Shown here: one piece after another, positions 25,067 through 34,780 of the stretch
How the letters are laid out: every line of letters begins with the position of its first letter
How positions within the stretch are numbered: position 1 is the stretch's first letter
NCBI RefSeq assembly: GCF_011762185.1
Contig: NZ_JAASQJ010000001.1
Location: 1,178,001-1,242,000, forward strand
DNA length: 64,000 nt
Direction of reading: 5' to 3'
From: Dyadobacter arcticus
GTDB taxonomy: Bacteria; Bacteroidota; Bacteroidia; Cytophagales; Spirosomataceae
The notes under the pieces: generated by a model
Database searches by the model: none
Seen by the model: the letters and a program-made list of their open reading frames with translations, nothing else
Told to the model about the DNA's origin: nothing
Made by a program: the position numbers and the translations under genes

Positions 25067-26551
25067 ATGAACCCAACACCTGCTACCTCTTTGCAAGACA
25101 TTGTAGGGCATGCCAAAGAATACGGTTTCGTATTCCCTTCTTCCGAAATTTATGATGGATTACAGGCTGTTTATGATTACGGTCAAAACGGCGTAGAGCT
25201 TAAAAACAACCTCAAGTCGGCATGGTGGAAAGCCATGACGCAATTACATGATAACATTGTTGGGATCGATGCGGCGATTTTCATGCATCCGTTAACCTGG
25301 AAGGCATCAGGCCACGTGGATGGTTTCAATGATCCGATGATCGACAATAAAGATTCAAAAAAACGGTATCGCGCCGATCAGCTGCTGGAAGCGAAAGCAG
25401 AACAATATGAAGCGGATGGTAACCCTGAAAAAGCAAAAGACTTATTGGCCGAAATGGGCCGGTTGCTTAGCGCTGAGGACTTAAATGGTGTCCGTGAACT
25501 GATTATTTCCGAAAACATTAAATGCCCTGTTTCGGGGACTACCAACTGGACAGAAGTGCGGCAGTTTAACCTGATGTTCAGCACGCAGGTGGGTTCGGTT
25601 GCGGAAGAGTCCAGCTTAATATATCTGCGTCCTGAAACAGCCCAGGGGATTTTTGTGAATTTCCTGAATGTGCAGAAAAGCGGTAGAATGAAGATACCTT
25701 TTGGTATCGCGCAAATTGGCAAAGCATTCAGAAACGAAATCGTAGCGCGACAGTTTACATTCCGTATGCGGGAGTTTGAACAAATGGAAATGCAGTTTTT
25801 TATCCGTCCTGGCACTGAAATGGCCTGGTATGAAACCTGGAAAGAAGCTCGCATGAAATTCCATAAAGCGATCGGGTTACCTGCTGAAAAACTCAAATTC
25901 CATGATCATGACAAGCTGGCACATTACGCCAATGCAGCCGTAGACATTGAATATCAGTTTCCTTTCGGCTTTCGCGAAATGGAAGGTATCCACTCGCGTA
26001 CAGATTTTGATTTGCGCAATCACCAGGAACTTTCGAAAAAGAAACAACAGTATTTCGACTCCGATCTGGACGAAAATGGCAAGCCGTACGGCAATTACAT
26101 TCCTTATGTTGTGGAGACTTCGGTAGGAGCAGACAGGCTTTTCCTGGCGACTTTTTGTAATGCCTATACCTCTGAAACCGTTGGAGAAGGTGAAAATGCA
26201 AAGGAAAGGACTTATCTGAAATTGCATCCGGCATTGGCGCCGTTTAAAGTAGCTGTACTTCCATTGGTTAAAAAGGATGGTTTAGCTGAGAAAGCACAAA
26301 CGATTGCCAATTCTCTAAAATCCTCTTTCAGGACAACTTATGACGATGGCGCCGCCATTGGAAAGCGCTACACACGTCAGGATCTGATTGGAACTCCATT
26401 TTGCGTGGCCATTGATTATCAGACGATGGAAGACGATACGGTGACGATCCGCCACCGCGACACCATGGAGCAGGAGCGTGTGCATATCAGCGAATTGAAA
26501 GAAAAAATTGGTTACCAGGTTGCTATGGAGCGGATTCTGGAAGCCATTTGA
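25067..26551 (+). CDS. glyS: Glycyl-tRNA synthetase, dimeric class II type
   Basis: This enzyme charges tRNA-Gly with glycine. The 494-residue single-chain enzyme is the alpha2 type, not the GlyQ/GlyS heterotetramer. Visible landmarks are KEYGFVFPSSEIYDGLQAVYDYGQNGVELKNNLK, HPLTWKASGHVDGFNDPMIDNK, LRPETAQGIFVNFLNV, GIAQIGKAFRNEIVARQFTFRMREFEQMEMQFF, VETSVGADRLFLA and a C-terminal anticodon-binding domain (about 390-490) with VAVLPLVKKDGL. A -7-like element TAATTTTG (25000-25007) lies 59 bp upstream of the ATG but without a well-placed -33. A very strong terminator follows. Confidence 0.97.
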   Translation: MNPTPATSLQDIVGHAKEYGFVFPSSEIYDGLQAVYDYGQNGVELKNNLKSAWWKAMTQLHDNIVGIDAAIFMHPLTWKASGHVDGFNDPMIDNKDSKKRYRADQLLEAKAEQYEADGNPEKAKDLLAEMGRLLSAEDLNGVRELIISENIKCPVSGTTNWTEVRQFNLMFSTQVGSVAEESSLIYLRPETAQGIFVNFLNVQKSGRMKIPFGIAQIGKAFRNEIVARQFTFRMREFEQMEMQFFIRPGTEMAWYETWKEARMKFHKAIGLPAEKLKFHDHDKLAHYANAAVDIEYQFPFGFREMEGIHSRTDFDLRNHQELSKKKQQYFDSDLDENGKPYGNYIPYVVETSVGADRLFLATFCNAYTSETVGEGENAKERTYLKLHPALAPFKVAVLPLVKKDGLAEKAQTIANSLKSSFRTTYDDGAAIGKRYTRQDLIGTPFCVAIDYQTMEDDTVTIRHRDTMEQERVHISELKEKIGYQVAMERILEAI

Positions 26552-26565
26552 TATCGCGATATGAT

Positions 26566-26605
26566 AAGTAAAAGGGCTTTTTCGCGAGAAAAAGCCCTTT
26601 TACTT
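26566..26605. terminator. Very strong bidirectional terminator with GNRA tetraloop
   Basis: Left arm 26566-26583 and right arm 26588-26605 are perfect 18-bp inverted copies around a GCGA tetraloop. The A-rich and T-rich arm ends allow function on both strands. It separates glyS from the convergent small XRE gene, whose stop is 17 bp away. Confidence 0.88.
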
Positions 26606-26621
26606 ATACCTGGGTTTTAGC

Positions 26622-26879
26622 TTATTTAGTAGTGTGCAGGCGGACGAGCTCTTCTGGATTACTTTTAAAAAGGTCAACCGAATCAATTTCAAGGATTTGC
26701 GCGATTTGAATAAGCCTTTCCAAAGTGATCTTGGTGTAAGCCAGCTCTATCTTGCTATACGCATTTTGGGAAATACCCAGCTTCATTGCAAGATATTCTT
26801 GAGTGTAATCTCTGTACTCCCTGATTTTCCTAATATTCATCGCAACCGATCTCATTCTGGACTCCATCGTCTGATTCAT
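26622..26879 (-). CDS. Small XRE-family transcriptional regulator
   Basis: The 85-residue protein is little more than one HTH_3 domain (about 14-72): IRKIREYRDYTQEYLAMKLGISQNAYSKIELAYTKITLERLIQIAQILEID. The recognition helix is around SQNAYSKIE. There is no sensor domain. It stands alone between glyS and the M16 protease gene, so its targets are unknown. It is similar in type to the many solitary Cro/C1-like regulators of Bacteroidota. Confidence 0.9.
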   Translation of the reverse strand: MNQTMESRMRSVAMNIRKIREYRDYTQEYLAMKLGISQNAYSKIELAYTKITLERLIQIAQILEIDSVDLFKSNPEELVRLHTTK

Positions 26880-26984
26880 GAAAAGTCGTATTTGTTCAAT
26901 GAAAAACGCATGAATTAGAAGACATACGTGTAAAAGGTTAGAAAAAGATCAGTGAGTTTCATTAATTAGTTAAACTGGCAGCAA

Positions 26985-27018
26985 TTCAATTGCCCCGGGC
27001 TTCAGCCCGGGGATTGAA
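26985..27018. repeat. GC-rich palindrome downstream of the M16 protease gene
   Basis: CCCCGGGC (26993-27000), loop TTCA, GCCCGGGG (27005-27012), flanked by TTCAAT (26985-26990) and ATTGAA (27013-27018), which extend the stem with a 2-nt bulge. It lies 7 bp from the protease stop and probably terminates that leftward transcript. The high-GC core in an AT-richer setting resembles a dispersed palindromic repeat. Confidence 0.6.
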
Positions 27019-27025
27019 AAATTGA

Positions 27026-29836
27026 TTATTTCTTTTCTGGCATCAGCACAACTTTGATGAAGTTGTCGTCGCTGAAATATTTCTGTGCAGTAGCTTTGCT
27101 GCTTGCGACTGTAACTGATTTAAGCAATTTATCCTGCTGGAAAATTTCGTCTAGGTCATCGCCCAGGTATGTATTGTCATCCAGGTAATCGAGCCAGAAG
27201 TTATTGGTTTTCAATGCAGTTTCTGTTTTGCGCTGGGTTTCGGCTACAAACTTTTCGATGTCTTTCGGGTCAGCGCCATTCTGTTTGATCTTATCAATCT
27301 CTTCCTGGGTACGTTTTACCAATTTATCTACATTTTCCGGAGCGCATCCAAATCCAATGCTGAATCGATAATGTCCGGTCGGGAATTTATCCGTTCCTTC
27401 CGAAACGCCAACGCCATAAACGCCGCTTTCTTCCTCCCTCAATGCCTCGATCAACTTAATCTGCAATACCTCCTGTAATGCTTCAATCTGAATGTTGTTC
27501 TCCGGACTATAATCATATTCGCCGCTCGAAATCAATGTAACGCGACTTTTTGGTTCAAGACCCTTATAGATTGTTTTCTCAATCTTTCCCTTGGGAGGGA
27601 AAATGTTCGGATGTTTGAAAGTATCGTCCCGGTCGGTTGATGGCAGGCTGCCCAGGTATTTTTCGAGAAGCGATTTGATATCGTCCGGTTTGAATGCACC
27701 TACGATTGTAAAAACAAAATCCGAGGCATCAGCAAAGCGGTCTTTGTAAATCGTAACCGCACGGTCAAGACTGACCTTATCAACACTTTCTGGTTTCAAT
27801 GGCCGCCTTTTTGGGTTATAGCTTGTTAAAATCGCATTCAGTGAATCCGAATAGACCTTTTCAGGAGTCAAAGTTTTTTGAATGTTCTCTAAGTAAGATT
27901 TCTGATTGGCAAGGATCCCCGTCACAACATCTGCATCTTTACGCGGCTCGGTGAAATAGGCGTAAATGAGCTGCAAAGTAATCTCCAGATCTTTTGGATT
28001 GGTACTGCCGCCTATACCCTCTGTTAGCTCACTCAGGTACGGCCCGGCATTGGCTGTTTTTCCCGCAAGAAATTTTTGCAATTGGGTCTGGTTGTAAGGC
28101 CCCACACCGCCTGATTGGATCAGATAGCTCGCAAATATTCCCGTTTCACGCTCATCAGGAAACAACGAGTAACCACCTTTTGCAGTCGCTTTGATCAGTA
28201 TTTCATCATTCTTGTAATCCGTTGGTTTAAGCAAAACCTTTACACCATTGGACAACGTAAGTTCTGTCACGCCCAACTTTTCCAATTTCTTTTCCGCTGT
28301 AACCTTCCCGGCTTTGGGCTCAGTCGTGAGTAGCGGGGAATCGACCACATCATCTACATATGCAGTCACATCTTTGCCTGCTTCAACCAAGAGTTTCCTT
28401 ATTTCAGCTTCTGTCGGCAATGCATCTTTGCTTTTATCAGGGCCCATTACCACCACAGCACGGTTTTTGTCGGTTATATATTTTTTTGCCAAAAGGTTAA
28501 TCTCCGACAGCGTAACACCTTCCAAATGTTTTTTTACAAACTCGAAGTAAGTCTCAGCCGACATATAAGGTTCGTCGTTTAGAAAGTGGTCAAGGTATTC
28601 CTGCACATAGTTCGAAGATTTGGTTTTGTCCCGTTCCTTATAATACTGTTCAATGCTGTTGAAAAAGTCCTTTTTCGCGCGATCCAGCTCAGGCTGCGTG
28701 AAACCGAATTTCTGAACACGCGCATTCTCTTCCAGAAGTGCTGTTAAGGCAGTTTTCATGGACGATGCATCTTTGGCGAGCGCAATTGAAGTATAAGAAT
28801 CCAGGTTACCAAGAAAATCGCCATACTGACTACCACCATATAAGAAAGGCGGATTAGCCTTCTGCGTTAACTCCTGCATCCTCTGGCCCATCATGGCATT
28901 ATACAGTTCCTGAGAAAAATTGTTACGGACATCCAGCAACGTTTTTTCCTTGCTATTGGGCTGTTTGTAGATCAATTGGATAAGATTCTGCGGGTATTCC
29001 GGATCTGTCACGATCGCAACCCTCGTCGCGCCGTCCAGTGGAATGTCATACTTGATCCTTTTCTTAGGATTGACCGGTGGGGCTATTGAGCTGAATTTCT
29101 GGATAATGGTGGCCTCGACTTTCGCTATATCAAAGTCCCCGACTGCTATAACTGCCATCAGATCGGGACGGTACCAATCCTTGTAAAACGCTTTGATGGT
29201 TTCCGGTTTAAATGTTTTCAGGATACTGTCCTTACCAATCGGCAGACGCTCGGCATAGCGGGAGTTATTCAGAATCACTTTCAGGAATTTGTCGCGCATT
29301 CTTTGCTGTGCACCGCGGCCCATCCGCGATTCTTCTAAAACAACCCCTCTTTCTTTTTCGATTTCCGAAGGTTCCAGCAATGCACCGTGCGCCCAATCTT
29401 CCAATACCTGGAGTCCTTTATCGATCAATCCCGCCGAGTCGGTCGGAATTGGCAACATATAGATCGTTTCATCGAAACTGGTAGAAGCATTCAAGTCAGC
29501 TCCAAAACGTACGCCTGTTTTTTGAAGAAAGTTAACCAGCTCGTTTTTGGGGAAATTGGTGGTCCCATTAAAATTCATATGCTCCATAAAGTGGGCCAGG
29601 CCTTGCTGCGCATCCGTTTCAAGGACAGAACCTGCTTTAACCGCCAACCGGAGTTCTGCCCGGTTTTTTGGCTCCGCATTTTTTCGGATATAGTACGTTA
29701 TCCCGTTTTTCAGTTTTCCCATTTTAACGCCGGGATCAAGTGGGATTTTTTCAGTGCTCAGATTTTGCGTATAAGCTGGCACGGTGCAGCAAATTCCTAA
29801 TCCCGCCAAACAGAGAGCGGCCAACGCTTTTTTCAT
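27026..29836 (-). CDS. Periplasmic M16 zinc metalloprotease (PqqL-like, two-unit)
   Basis: The 936-residue protein starts at the ATG at 29836 with a signal peptide (about 1-24, ending PAYTQN); a 51-codon upstream frame extension has no such signal and is left out. The N-terminal catalytic unit carries the inverted zinc motif HFMEH (82-86). The second unit has the inactive-like M16 fold with VTLISSGEYDYSPENNIQIEALQEVLQIKLIEALREEESGVYGVGV near 780-830. It probably degrades peptides in the periplasm. A promoter-like pair lies 37-66 bp upstream inside the open extension, supporting this start. Confidence 0.92.
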   Translation of the reverse strand: MKKALAALCLAGLGICCTVPAYTQNLSTEKIPLDPGVKMGKLKNGITYYIRKNAEPKNRAELRLAVKAGSVLETDAQQGLAHFMEHMNFNGTTNFPKNELVNFLQKTGVRFGADLNASTSFDETIYMLPIPTDSAGLIDKGLQVLEDWAHGALLEPSEIEKERGVVLEESRMGRGAQQRMRDKFLKVILNNSRYAERLPIGKDSILKTFKPETIKAFYKDWYRPDLMAVIAVGDFDIAKVEATIIQKFSSIAPPVNPKKRIKYDIPLDGATRVAIVTDPEYPQNLIQLIYKQPNSKEKTLLDVRNNFSQELYNAMMGQRMQELTQKANPPFLYGGSQYGDFLGNLDSYTSIALAKDASSMKTALTALLEENARVQKFGFTQPELDRAKKDFFNSIEQYYKERDKTKSSNYVQEYLDHFLNDEPYMSAETYFEFVKKHLEGVTLSEINLLAKKYITDKNRAVVVMGPDKSKDALPTEAEIRKLLVEAGKDVTAYVDDVVDSPLLTTEPKAGKVTAEKKLEKLGVTELTLSNGVKVLLKPTDYKNDEILIKATAKGGYSLFPDERETGIFASYLIQSGGVGPYNQTQLQKFLAGKTANAGPYLSELTEGIGGSTNPKDLEITLQLIYAYFTEPRKDADVVTGILANQKSYLENIQKTLTPEKVYSDSLNAILTSYNPKRRPLKPESVDKVSLDRAVTIYKDRFADASDFVFTIVGAFKPDDIKSLLEKYLGSLPSTDRDDTFKHPNIFPPKGKIEKTIYKGLEPKSRVTLISSGEYDYSPENNIQIEALQEVLQIKLIEALREEESGVYGVGVSEGTDKFPTGHYRFSIGFGCAPENVDKLVKRTQEEIDKIKQNGADPKDIEKFVAETQRKTETALKTNNFWLDYLDDNTYLGDDLDEIFQQDKLLKSVTVASSKATAQKYFSDDNFIKVVLMPEKK

Positions 29837-29872
29837 TTTTCTGACTTTAATTTGATGATCTTCCGGAGAAAC

Positions 29873-29902
29873 GAAAGATATATTTAAAGATCGCGATTCC
29901 AA
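29873..29902 (-). promoter_or_regulatory. Putative promoter of the M16 protease gene
   Basis: On the minus strand TTG (29902-29900) is followed by 19 bp and TATCTTTC (29880-29873), a one-base deviation from TAnnTTTG. It predicts a leader of roughly 30 nt to the ATG at 29836. Confidence 0.5.
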
Positions 29903-29967
29903 AGCGGATGTCGCAAATGTTTCATCTTCGATGCGCTCGAAGTACAGGAACAGAAATAGAATCCAAT

Positions 29968-30405
29968 TTAATCCGCGGCTTTTGGGCACGGGACTTCCTT
30001 AAACAGCAAGCCGCTTTCAAATTTTAGACCCAAGTGATCTTTAAAAACCATTGAGCCATTTTTGTCTTCAACTTCCCCAAATCCCTCGACCCAGTTGCTG
30101 CTTTTTTTTAGAAATGCGACCTCACGAATTGATTCTACTCCTTCCGACATGAATTTGTATTTTGCAAAAATTGTGTCGCCAACGATCCTGCCTTCAATGC
30201 TTCCCTGATTGTTATCTTTTTCAAAGAGGTGGTATGCCAGTTCTCCCTTTACGATGTCATTGTGTATATCAATTTGGAGAAATGCAGAGTCTTTGTCCAT
30301 TTTGTAAACAAAGCAGTCATTCGCTTTTGAATTGCTGGTTCCCGAATCTCTATTACAAGATGAAATGCAAGCGGCCACAAGAAAAATAGAGGCAATATGT
30401 CTCAT
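29968..30405 (-). CDS. Small lipoprotein of unknown function
   Basis: The 145-residue product has a lipoprotein signal peptide (MRHIASIFLVAACISSC, Cys17). The mature part is predicted beta-rich: VYKMDKDSAFLQIDIHNDIVKGELAYHLFEKDNNQGSIEGRIVGDTIFAKYKFMSEGVESIREVAFLKK, a repeated-strand pattern ending in KEVPCPK. I do not recognise a named domain. It lies 52 bp after the DnaE2-like gene on the same strand and could be the distal member of that transcript, or independent. Confidence 0.7.
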   Translation of the reverse strand: MRHIASIFLVAACISSCNRDSGTSNSKANDCFVYKMDKDSAFLQIDIHNDIVKGELAYHLFEKDNNQGSIEGRIVGDTIFAKYKFMSEGVESIREVAFLKKSSNWVEGFGEVEDKNGSMVFKDHLGLKFESGLLFKEVPCPKAAD

Positions 30406-30457
30406 AGTTTGAGTCAGTTTTAATAGGAATAAGCAAATAACGAATATGTAGCAATTT

Positions 30458-33427
30458 TTATCTTCCAGCCGAATCCAGCCGGGTTATTTCAATGACTTCT
30501 AATGTTAGAAAGCCGAATTCGCTGGTCACTTTTCCGTAGATCTTGTAAACTCCTTTCACCGAGAATTTGAATTTTTCGGCTACCGGAGGAAAATGGACAG
30601 TATCGATGAATTCTCCGCGCTGATCCAGAAATGTTCCGAAATTCATGGTTTCGCCTTTTGATGTGCGTGTATTTTTCACGGCAACCAGATATCCGTATTG
30701 TATGATTTCACAACCTACATAATTGTGCAGATCGGCGCACATCACACTTGGCGGCAGCGGATATTTTAGCAAATCGAAGGGATTGCAAAGCGGATAACCC
30801 AATAATTCAATCTGATCGTAAGCGTCATCCACCGGCGAGGAATGAAAGACTGGCAGGTCGAAATCTTTTACTTCTGTTTGAAACAAGTGCTTCTGTGGGA
30901 ATTTGACCGGTGTCTTGCTAAGCCTGAAATGCGCTTTCCAAAGTAAGGTTTTCTTATCAATTCCTGTAAACCTCAGAGCGTCAATGCGGATCAGGATCGT
31001 TAATTGCTCAATGGAAATGGACACACGGTCCAGGAAATTATTTAATGAAGTAAATACCCCTTCTGCACGGCGTGCTTCCACAATCCGGGTAATGCTTTTT
31101 TCCTCCATTTCATTCAGGAACTGCATGCCGAGGTAAATGTCTTTTCCTTCAATAATTGTTTCGGCCAGGCTATGATTGACACAGGGCGGCAATATATTCG
31201 CGCCCTGCATCCTGGCCTCATGGATATAAAGTTCCTGTGCATAAAACCCGCCACCATTATTCAGTACCGCTACCATGAATTCAAGGGGATAGTAGGCTTT
31301 CAGAAAAAGTGTTTGATAACTCTCGACGGCATAGGATGCAGAATGGCCTTTTGCGAAAGCATATCCCGCAAAACTGGCGATTTGCTCCCAGATATCTTTG
31401 GTAGTCTTTGGATCATAACCCAGATCATCGCAATTTTTAAAATATTTTTTCTTGACCCTGTCAAATTCATCCCTGCCACGGAATTTTCCGCTCATCCCCC
31501 GGCGTATGACGTCCGCCTCGCCCAGTGTAAGTTTGGCAAAATAATGCGCCACTTTGATCACATCTTCCTGGTACACCATAATGCCGTAAGTTTCAGGCAT
31601 TAATTTCAGCAATTCAGGATGGGCTTCACTTCTCCGGTCTTCGTGGCGGTGCCGCAAAATATATTCGCGCATCATACCGCTTTTAGCAACCCCCGGACGG
31701 ATAATTGAACTCGCAGCTACTAATCCGAGGTAATTATCCACTTCGAGCTTTTTCAAAAGCATCCGCATGGCAGGCGATTCCACATAGAAACAGCCGATAC
31801 ATTGCGCCTGTTTAATCAAATTATTGATCTTCGGATCTACCTTGAATTTTTTAACATTATCAATGTCAATTTCCGGCTCGTCCGGACGGTTATAGCGGAT
31901 CACATCCAGCGTTTCCTTGATTTTCGCTAATCCACGTTGCCCGAGAATGTCATATTTATTCAAACCCACGTCTTCCGCAATCACCATATCAAATTGTGTG
32001 GTGGGAAATCCTTTGGGTGGGAGGTCAGTGGCTGTGAAATAATTGATGGGACGCTGCGAAATCAGGATCCCGCCCGCGTGGATGCTTAAATGATTTGGCT
32101 GGTTATTTTCCTGAAAGTAACGCGCGTATTTTAAAATCAATGTTGATAGATGATCCAGTTTTCTCGGGTCATATTTGCCATCGCTCAATGCATCGATTTC
32201 ATAAGTGGGTAGACCAAAAACCTTCCCAAGTTCGCGCACGGCTGCACTATGTTGGAAAGTACTATATGTGGCCAGCAGTGATGCCTGCCCATTTTTTCCA
32301 AATCTGTCAAAAATATGCTGCGTCACGTCTTCCCGGTCGCGCCATGAAAAATCAATATCGAAATCGGGCGGATTCTTGCGGTATAAATTCATGAACCGCT
32401 CAAAGTACAAGTCCAGCTCAATGGGATCTACATTGGTGATATTGAGCAGGTAAGCAATAATACTATTTGCGCCACTCCCTCGCCCAACGTAATAGTATCC
32501 CTTTTGGCGGGCATAACTTACAATGTCATGATTGACCAGAAAAAAAGGTATATAGTTTTGTTTTTCAATCAGTTCCAGTTCCATGTTGAACCGGTCCAGG
32601 ATCACGTCATCCACATTTGAGCCATACCGGTACCGCAGCCCGTCACAAGCCAGCTGATAAATAAGCTGATAATCATTTTTTTTGCTTTCTGTAAATAGCT
32701 GTAAGTTCTGATGCTCTCTGTTATCCCCAAAAAGGAAATCGATATTGCATTCGGCCATCAGTTTTTCGGTGTTATAAATGACATGGTCCAGGTCTTTGAA
32801 GTGGTAGCGAAGCACCTTTGACGGCAGGATATGCTCGGTATCTTCACCTGTTTCAGAAGTGGAAAGCTTGCTTAACAAAGTGTTTTGGGCAACCGCACGC
32901 AGCAAGCGGTGCGCATTGAAATCCTTTTTAGACCGAAAACTGAGCGGCTGCAAGATAACCAGCCGGTCACGATGTTTGAAAAGGGGCGAAAACGGGATCC
33001 TTGTCAGGTCTTTGGTGGAAATACCGATGTATTCATTTGGAAGAAAACTGTCTTTCTTGCTCTTGATGAGTTTTTCAAATGGATAAATGAAAACTGCATT
33101 TTCCGATTCAAGCGCTGGCGCCACATCACTGAAATCCTGCTTCTGGTGCAGATGTTTGGATAGATAGGCATTCAACTCCTGGAACCCTGCGTTATTTTTT
33201 GCAACGCCTACAAACTGTTGTTGAATCCCGTTGCGAAAATCAATTCCGACAATGGGCTTAATGTCGTAACTGACGGCCATCCTTATAAAATTCAGGCAGC
33301 CGGAGGTGTTATTGATGTCTGTAAGTGCGACACAGCCATATCCATTCTCACGACTGATCCGAAGCAGATCTTCTTCGCTGATCATGCCATAACGCAGGCT
33401 AAAAAATGAGTGACAGTTGAGTAGCAT
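30458..33427 (-). CDS. dnaE2: DnaE2-like C-family DNA polymerase (second Pol III alpha, error-prone type)
   Basis: This is probably a non-replicative Pol III alpha used in lesion bypass. At 989 residues it is shorter than replicative DnaE (about 1150-1200). It has an N-terminal PHP domain (about 1-200), the C-family palm with GRGSGANSIIAYLLNI and NPPDFDIDFSWRDR (catalytic Asp pair near 353-356), a fingers region with GFPTTQFDMVIAEDVGLNKYDILGQRGL, and a C-terminal OB region (about 900-985). PHP metal ligands are partly replaced (LNCHSFFS for HxHS, ALTDINN for TDH), so no PHP exonuclease proofreading is expected. It starts 18 bp after the Y-family polymerase stop on the same strand, forming an operon. 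It corresponds functionally to DnaE2 of ImuA-ImuB-DnaE2 cassettes. Confidence 0.88.
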   Translation of the reverse strand: MLLNCHSFFSLRYGMISEEDLLRISRENGYGCVALTDINNTSGCLNFIRMAVSYDIKPIVGIDFRNGIQQQFVGVAKNNAGFQELNAYLSKHLHQKQDFSDVAPALESENAVFIYPFEKLIKSKKDSFLPNEYIGISTKDLTRIPFSPLFKHRDRLVILQPLSFRSKKDFNAHRLLRAVAQNTLLSKLSTSETGEDTEHILPSKVLRYHFKDLDHVIYNTEKLMAECNIDFLFGDNREHQNLQLFTESKKNDYQLIYQLACDGLRYRYGSNVDDVILDRFNMELELIEKQNYIPFFLVNHDIVSYARQKGYYYVGRGSGANSIIAYLLNITNVDPIELDLYFERFMNLYRKNPPDFDIDFSWRDREDVTQHIFDRFGKNGQASLLATYSTFQHSAAVRELGKVFGLPTYEIDALSDGKYDPRKLDHLSTLILKYARYFQENNQPNHLSIHAGGILISQRPINYFTATDLPPKGFPTTQFDMVIAEDVGLNKYDILGQRGLAKIKETLDVIRYNRPDEPEIDIDNVKKFKVDPKINNLIKQAQCIGCFYVESPAMRMLLKKLEVDNYLGLVAASSIIRPGVAKSGMMREYILRHRHEDRRSEAHPELLKLMPETYGIMVYQEDVIKVAHYFAKLTLGEADVIRRGMSGKFRGRDEFDRVKKKYFKNCDDLGYDPKTTKDIWEQIASFAGYAFAKGHSASYAVESYQTLFLKAYYPLEFMVAVLNNGGGFYAQELYIHEARMQGANILPPCVNHSLAETIIEGKDIYLGMQFLNEMEEKSITRIVEARRAEGVFTSLNNFLDRVSISIEQLTILIRIDALRFTGIDKKTLLWKAHFRLSKTPVKFPQKHLFQTEVKDFDLPVFHSSPVDDAYDQIELLGYPLCNPFDLLKYPLPPSVMCADLHNYVGCEIIQYGYLVAVKNTRTSKGETMNFGTFLDQRGEFIDTVHFPPVAEKFKFSVKGVYKIYGKVTSEFGFLTLEVIEITRLDSAGR

Positions 33428-33445
33428 TGTATTGGAAAGAGAATG

Positions 33446-34675
33446 TTATGCATTCCTATGCGCGGGAATAATCGGCGGCTCTCCGTTAAAGGGATTACCC
33501 ATGCTGGCAATGTTGGGAATACCGATGGTTGTCCCCCAGCTTAATATCGAATTGCCGCGATTATCCGTGCCGTACCTGTTCCGGATATAATCCATTGCCA
33601 TGTAGAGGTTTAGCCTTTCCTCGGTATCATCGAACATATTGATCTGATAATTACCATTGACAAGGTCACTGAAATGCACCCCTACCAGCCGCACCATCAT
33701 CCGCCGGTTATGAAGCTGGTCGAATAACCGTTCAATTTGCGGGATGAGCAGGTGGTCAGCGGATGTATAGGGAATTTTAGCCTGTTTGGAGACGGTATTA
33801 AAATCGGAATAACGAATTTTGACGGATACGCAGGAGGTTAACTTATTCCCGGTTCTCAGTTGATAAGCGAGGTTTTCTCCCATTGCCCGCAGCATTTCCC
33901 GCATGCGTTTCACATCGCCCGTATCCTTCCCGAATGTGCGTTCATTGGAAATGGACTTGCGCTCGTGGAATGGAACAATGGGTGAATTGTCCAATCCATT
34001 GGCCCGGTTCCAAAGCAATGTGCCATTTTTGCCAAGGATCTGTGTCATCATTTCAATAGGCATTTCCTGAATGGTCTTTACGTATTTCACACCCATATCG
34101 TAAAGTATCTTATTGGTTTTGTCACCAACCATTGGGATTTTTTGAACGTGCATCGGTGCCAGGAACGATTTCTCTGTGCCTGCGTCCACTTTCCGCTGAT
34201 TGTCGGGCTTTGCAACGCCCGTTGCCACTTTGGAAACCACCTTGCTGGTCGAAAGGCCAAAGGAAATCGGCAGACCGCTTTCTTTTTTAATGCGTGTCCG
34301 GAGCTCTGACGACATCTGATAACTATTGAAGAACTTATCCATTCCGGACAGATCGGCATAAAATTCGTCGATACTGGCTTTTTCAAAAACAGGTACCGTC
34401 TCCTTAATTATTTCGGATACTATTTTTGAATGGTCGGAGTAGACGCCGGCATCGCCTTTGATCACAATGGCTTCGGGGCACAAATTTCTTGCCATTTTCA
34501 TTGGCATACCTGAACGTATCCCGAAAGATCTCGTTTCATAGCTGCATGCCGCCACCACGCCCCGATCACCGACGCCACCAACGAGCACGGGTTTGTTGCG
34601 AAGCCTGTCATCATTTTTTCGTTCAACAGATACAAAAAATGTATCCAGATCCATATGTAATATTGTACGATCCAT
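33446..34675 (-). CDS. dinB: Y-family DNA polymerase (DinB / Pol IV type)
   Basis: This translesion polymerase starts at the ATG at 34675, giving 409 residues; an 18-codon upstream extension is unlike the family. Palm residues are intact: MDLDTFF (Asp9, Asp11) and SIDEFYADLSG (Asp103, Glu104), so unlike the inactive ImuB it should synthesise DNA. The HhH/thumb follows (KIPMVGDKTNKILYDMG) and a little-finger domain (ERTFGKDTGD...). A likely beta-clamp-binding peptide QINMF sits near the C-terminus. It heads the leftward polymerase operon and is divergent from a LexA-like repressor, which probably controls it. Confidence 0.92.
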   Translation of the reverse strand: MDRTILHMDLDTFFVSVERKNDDRLRNKPVLVGGVGDRGVVAACSYETRSFGIRSGMPMKMARNLCPEAIVIKGDAGVYSDHSKIVSEIIKETVPVFEKASIDEFYADLSGMDKFFNSYQMSSELRTRIKKESGLPISFGLSTSKVVSKVATGVAKPDNQRKVDAGTEKSFLAPMHVQKIPMVGDKTNKILYDMGVKYVKTIQEMPIEMMTQILGKNGTLLWNRANGLDNSPIVPFHERKSISNERTFGKDTGDVKRMREMLRAMGENLAYQLRTGNKLTSCVSVKIRYSDFNTVSKQAKIPYTSADHLLIPQIERLFDQLHNRRMMVRLVGVHFSDLVNGNYQINMFDDTEERLNLYMAMDYIRNRYGTDNRGNSILSWGTTIGIPNIASMGNPFNGEPPIIPAHRNA

Positions 34676-34704
34676 TTTGGAATATTTACTAATTAATGGA
34701 TTAA

Positions 34705-34780
34705 TTCCAAATATATGGAACAAATCCATGTGTTAAAAGGAATATTTCCAAAAAATTTTATATATTTGGAAGTGTGGAAG
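34705..34780. promoter_or_regulatory. Operator array between dinB and the LexA-like repressor
   Basis: Several TTCCA/TGGAA half-sites crowd this 139-bp divergent gap. TTCCA-N6-TGGAA is at 34705-34720. The 11-bp word TTCCAAATATA (34705-34715) recurs inverted as TATATTTGGAA (34761-34771). GGAA-TAT-TTCC is at 34739-34749, and direct GGAAG copies end at 34772 and 34780. It is the natural binding region for the S24 repressor acting on both directions. Confidence 0.65.

Noticed and set aside
25378..26234. Long minus-strand ORFs (up to 172 codons) over glyS
   Set aside because: They oppose a highly conserved synthetase gene. Their length follows from the codon use of glyS.
29837..29989. 51-codon upstream extension of the M16 protease
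   Set aside because: A clear signal peptide starts at 29836 and a promoter-like pair lies inside the extension.
30458..33427. PHP ligand loss in the DnaE2-like polymerase as a novel feature
   Set aside because: Similar replacements occur in E. coli DnaE and in known DnaE2 proteins, so it is noted in the annotation but is not unusual.
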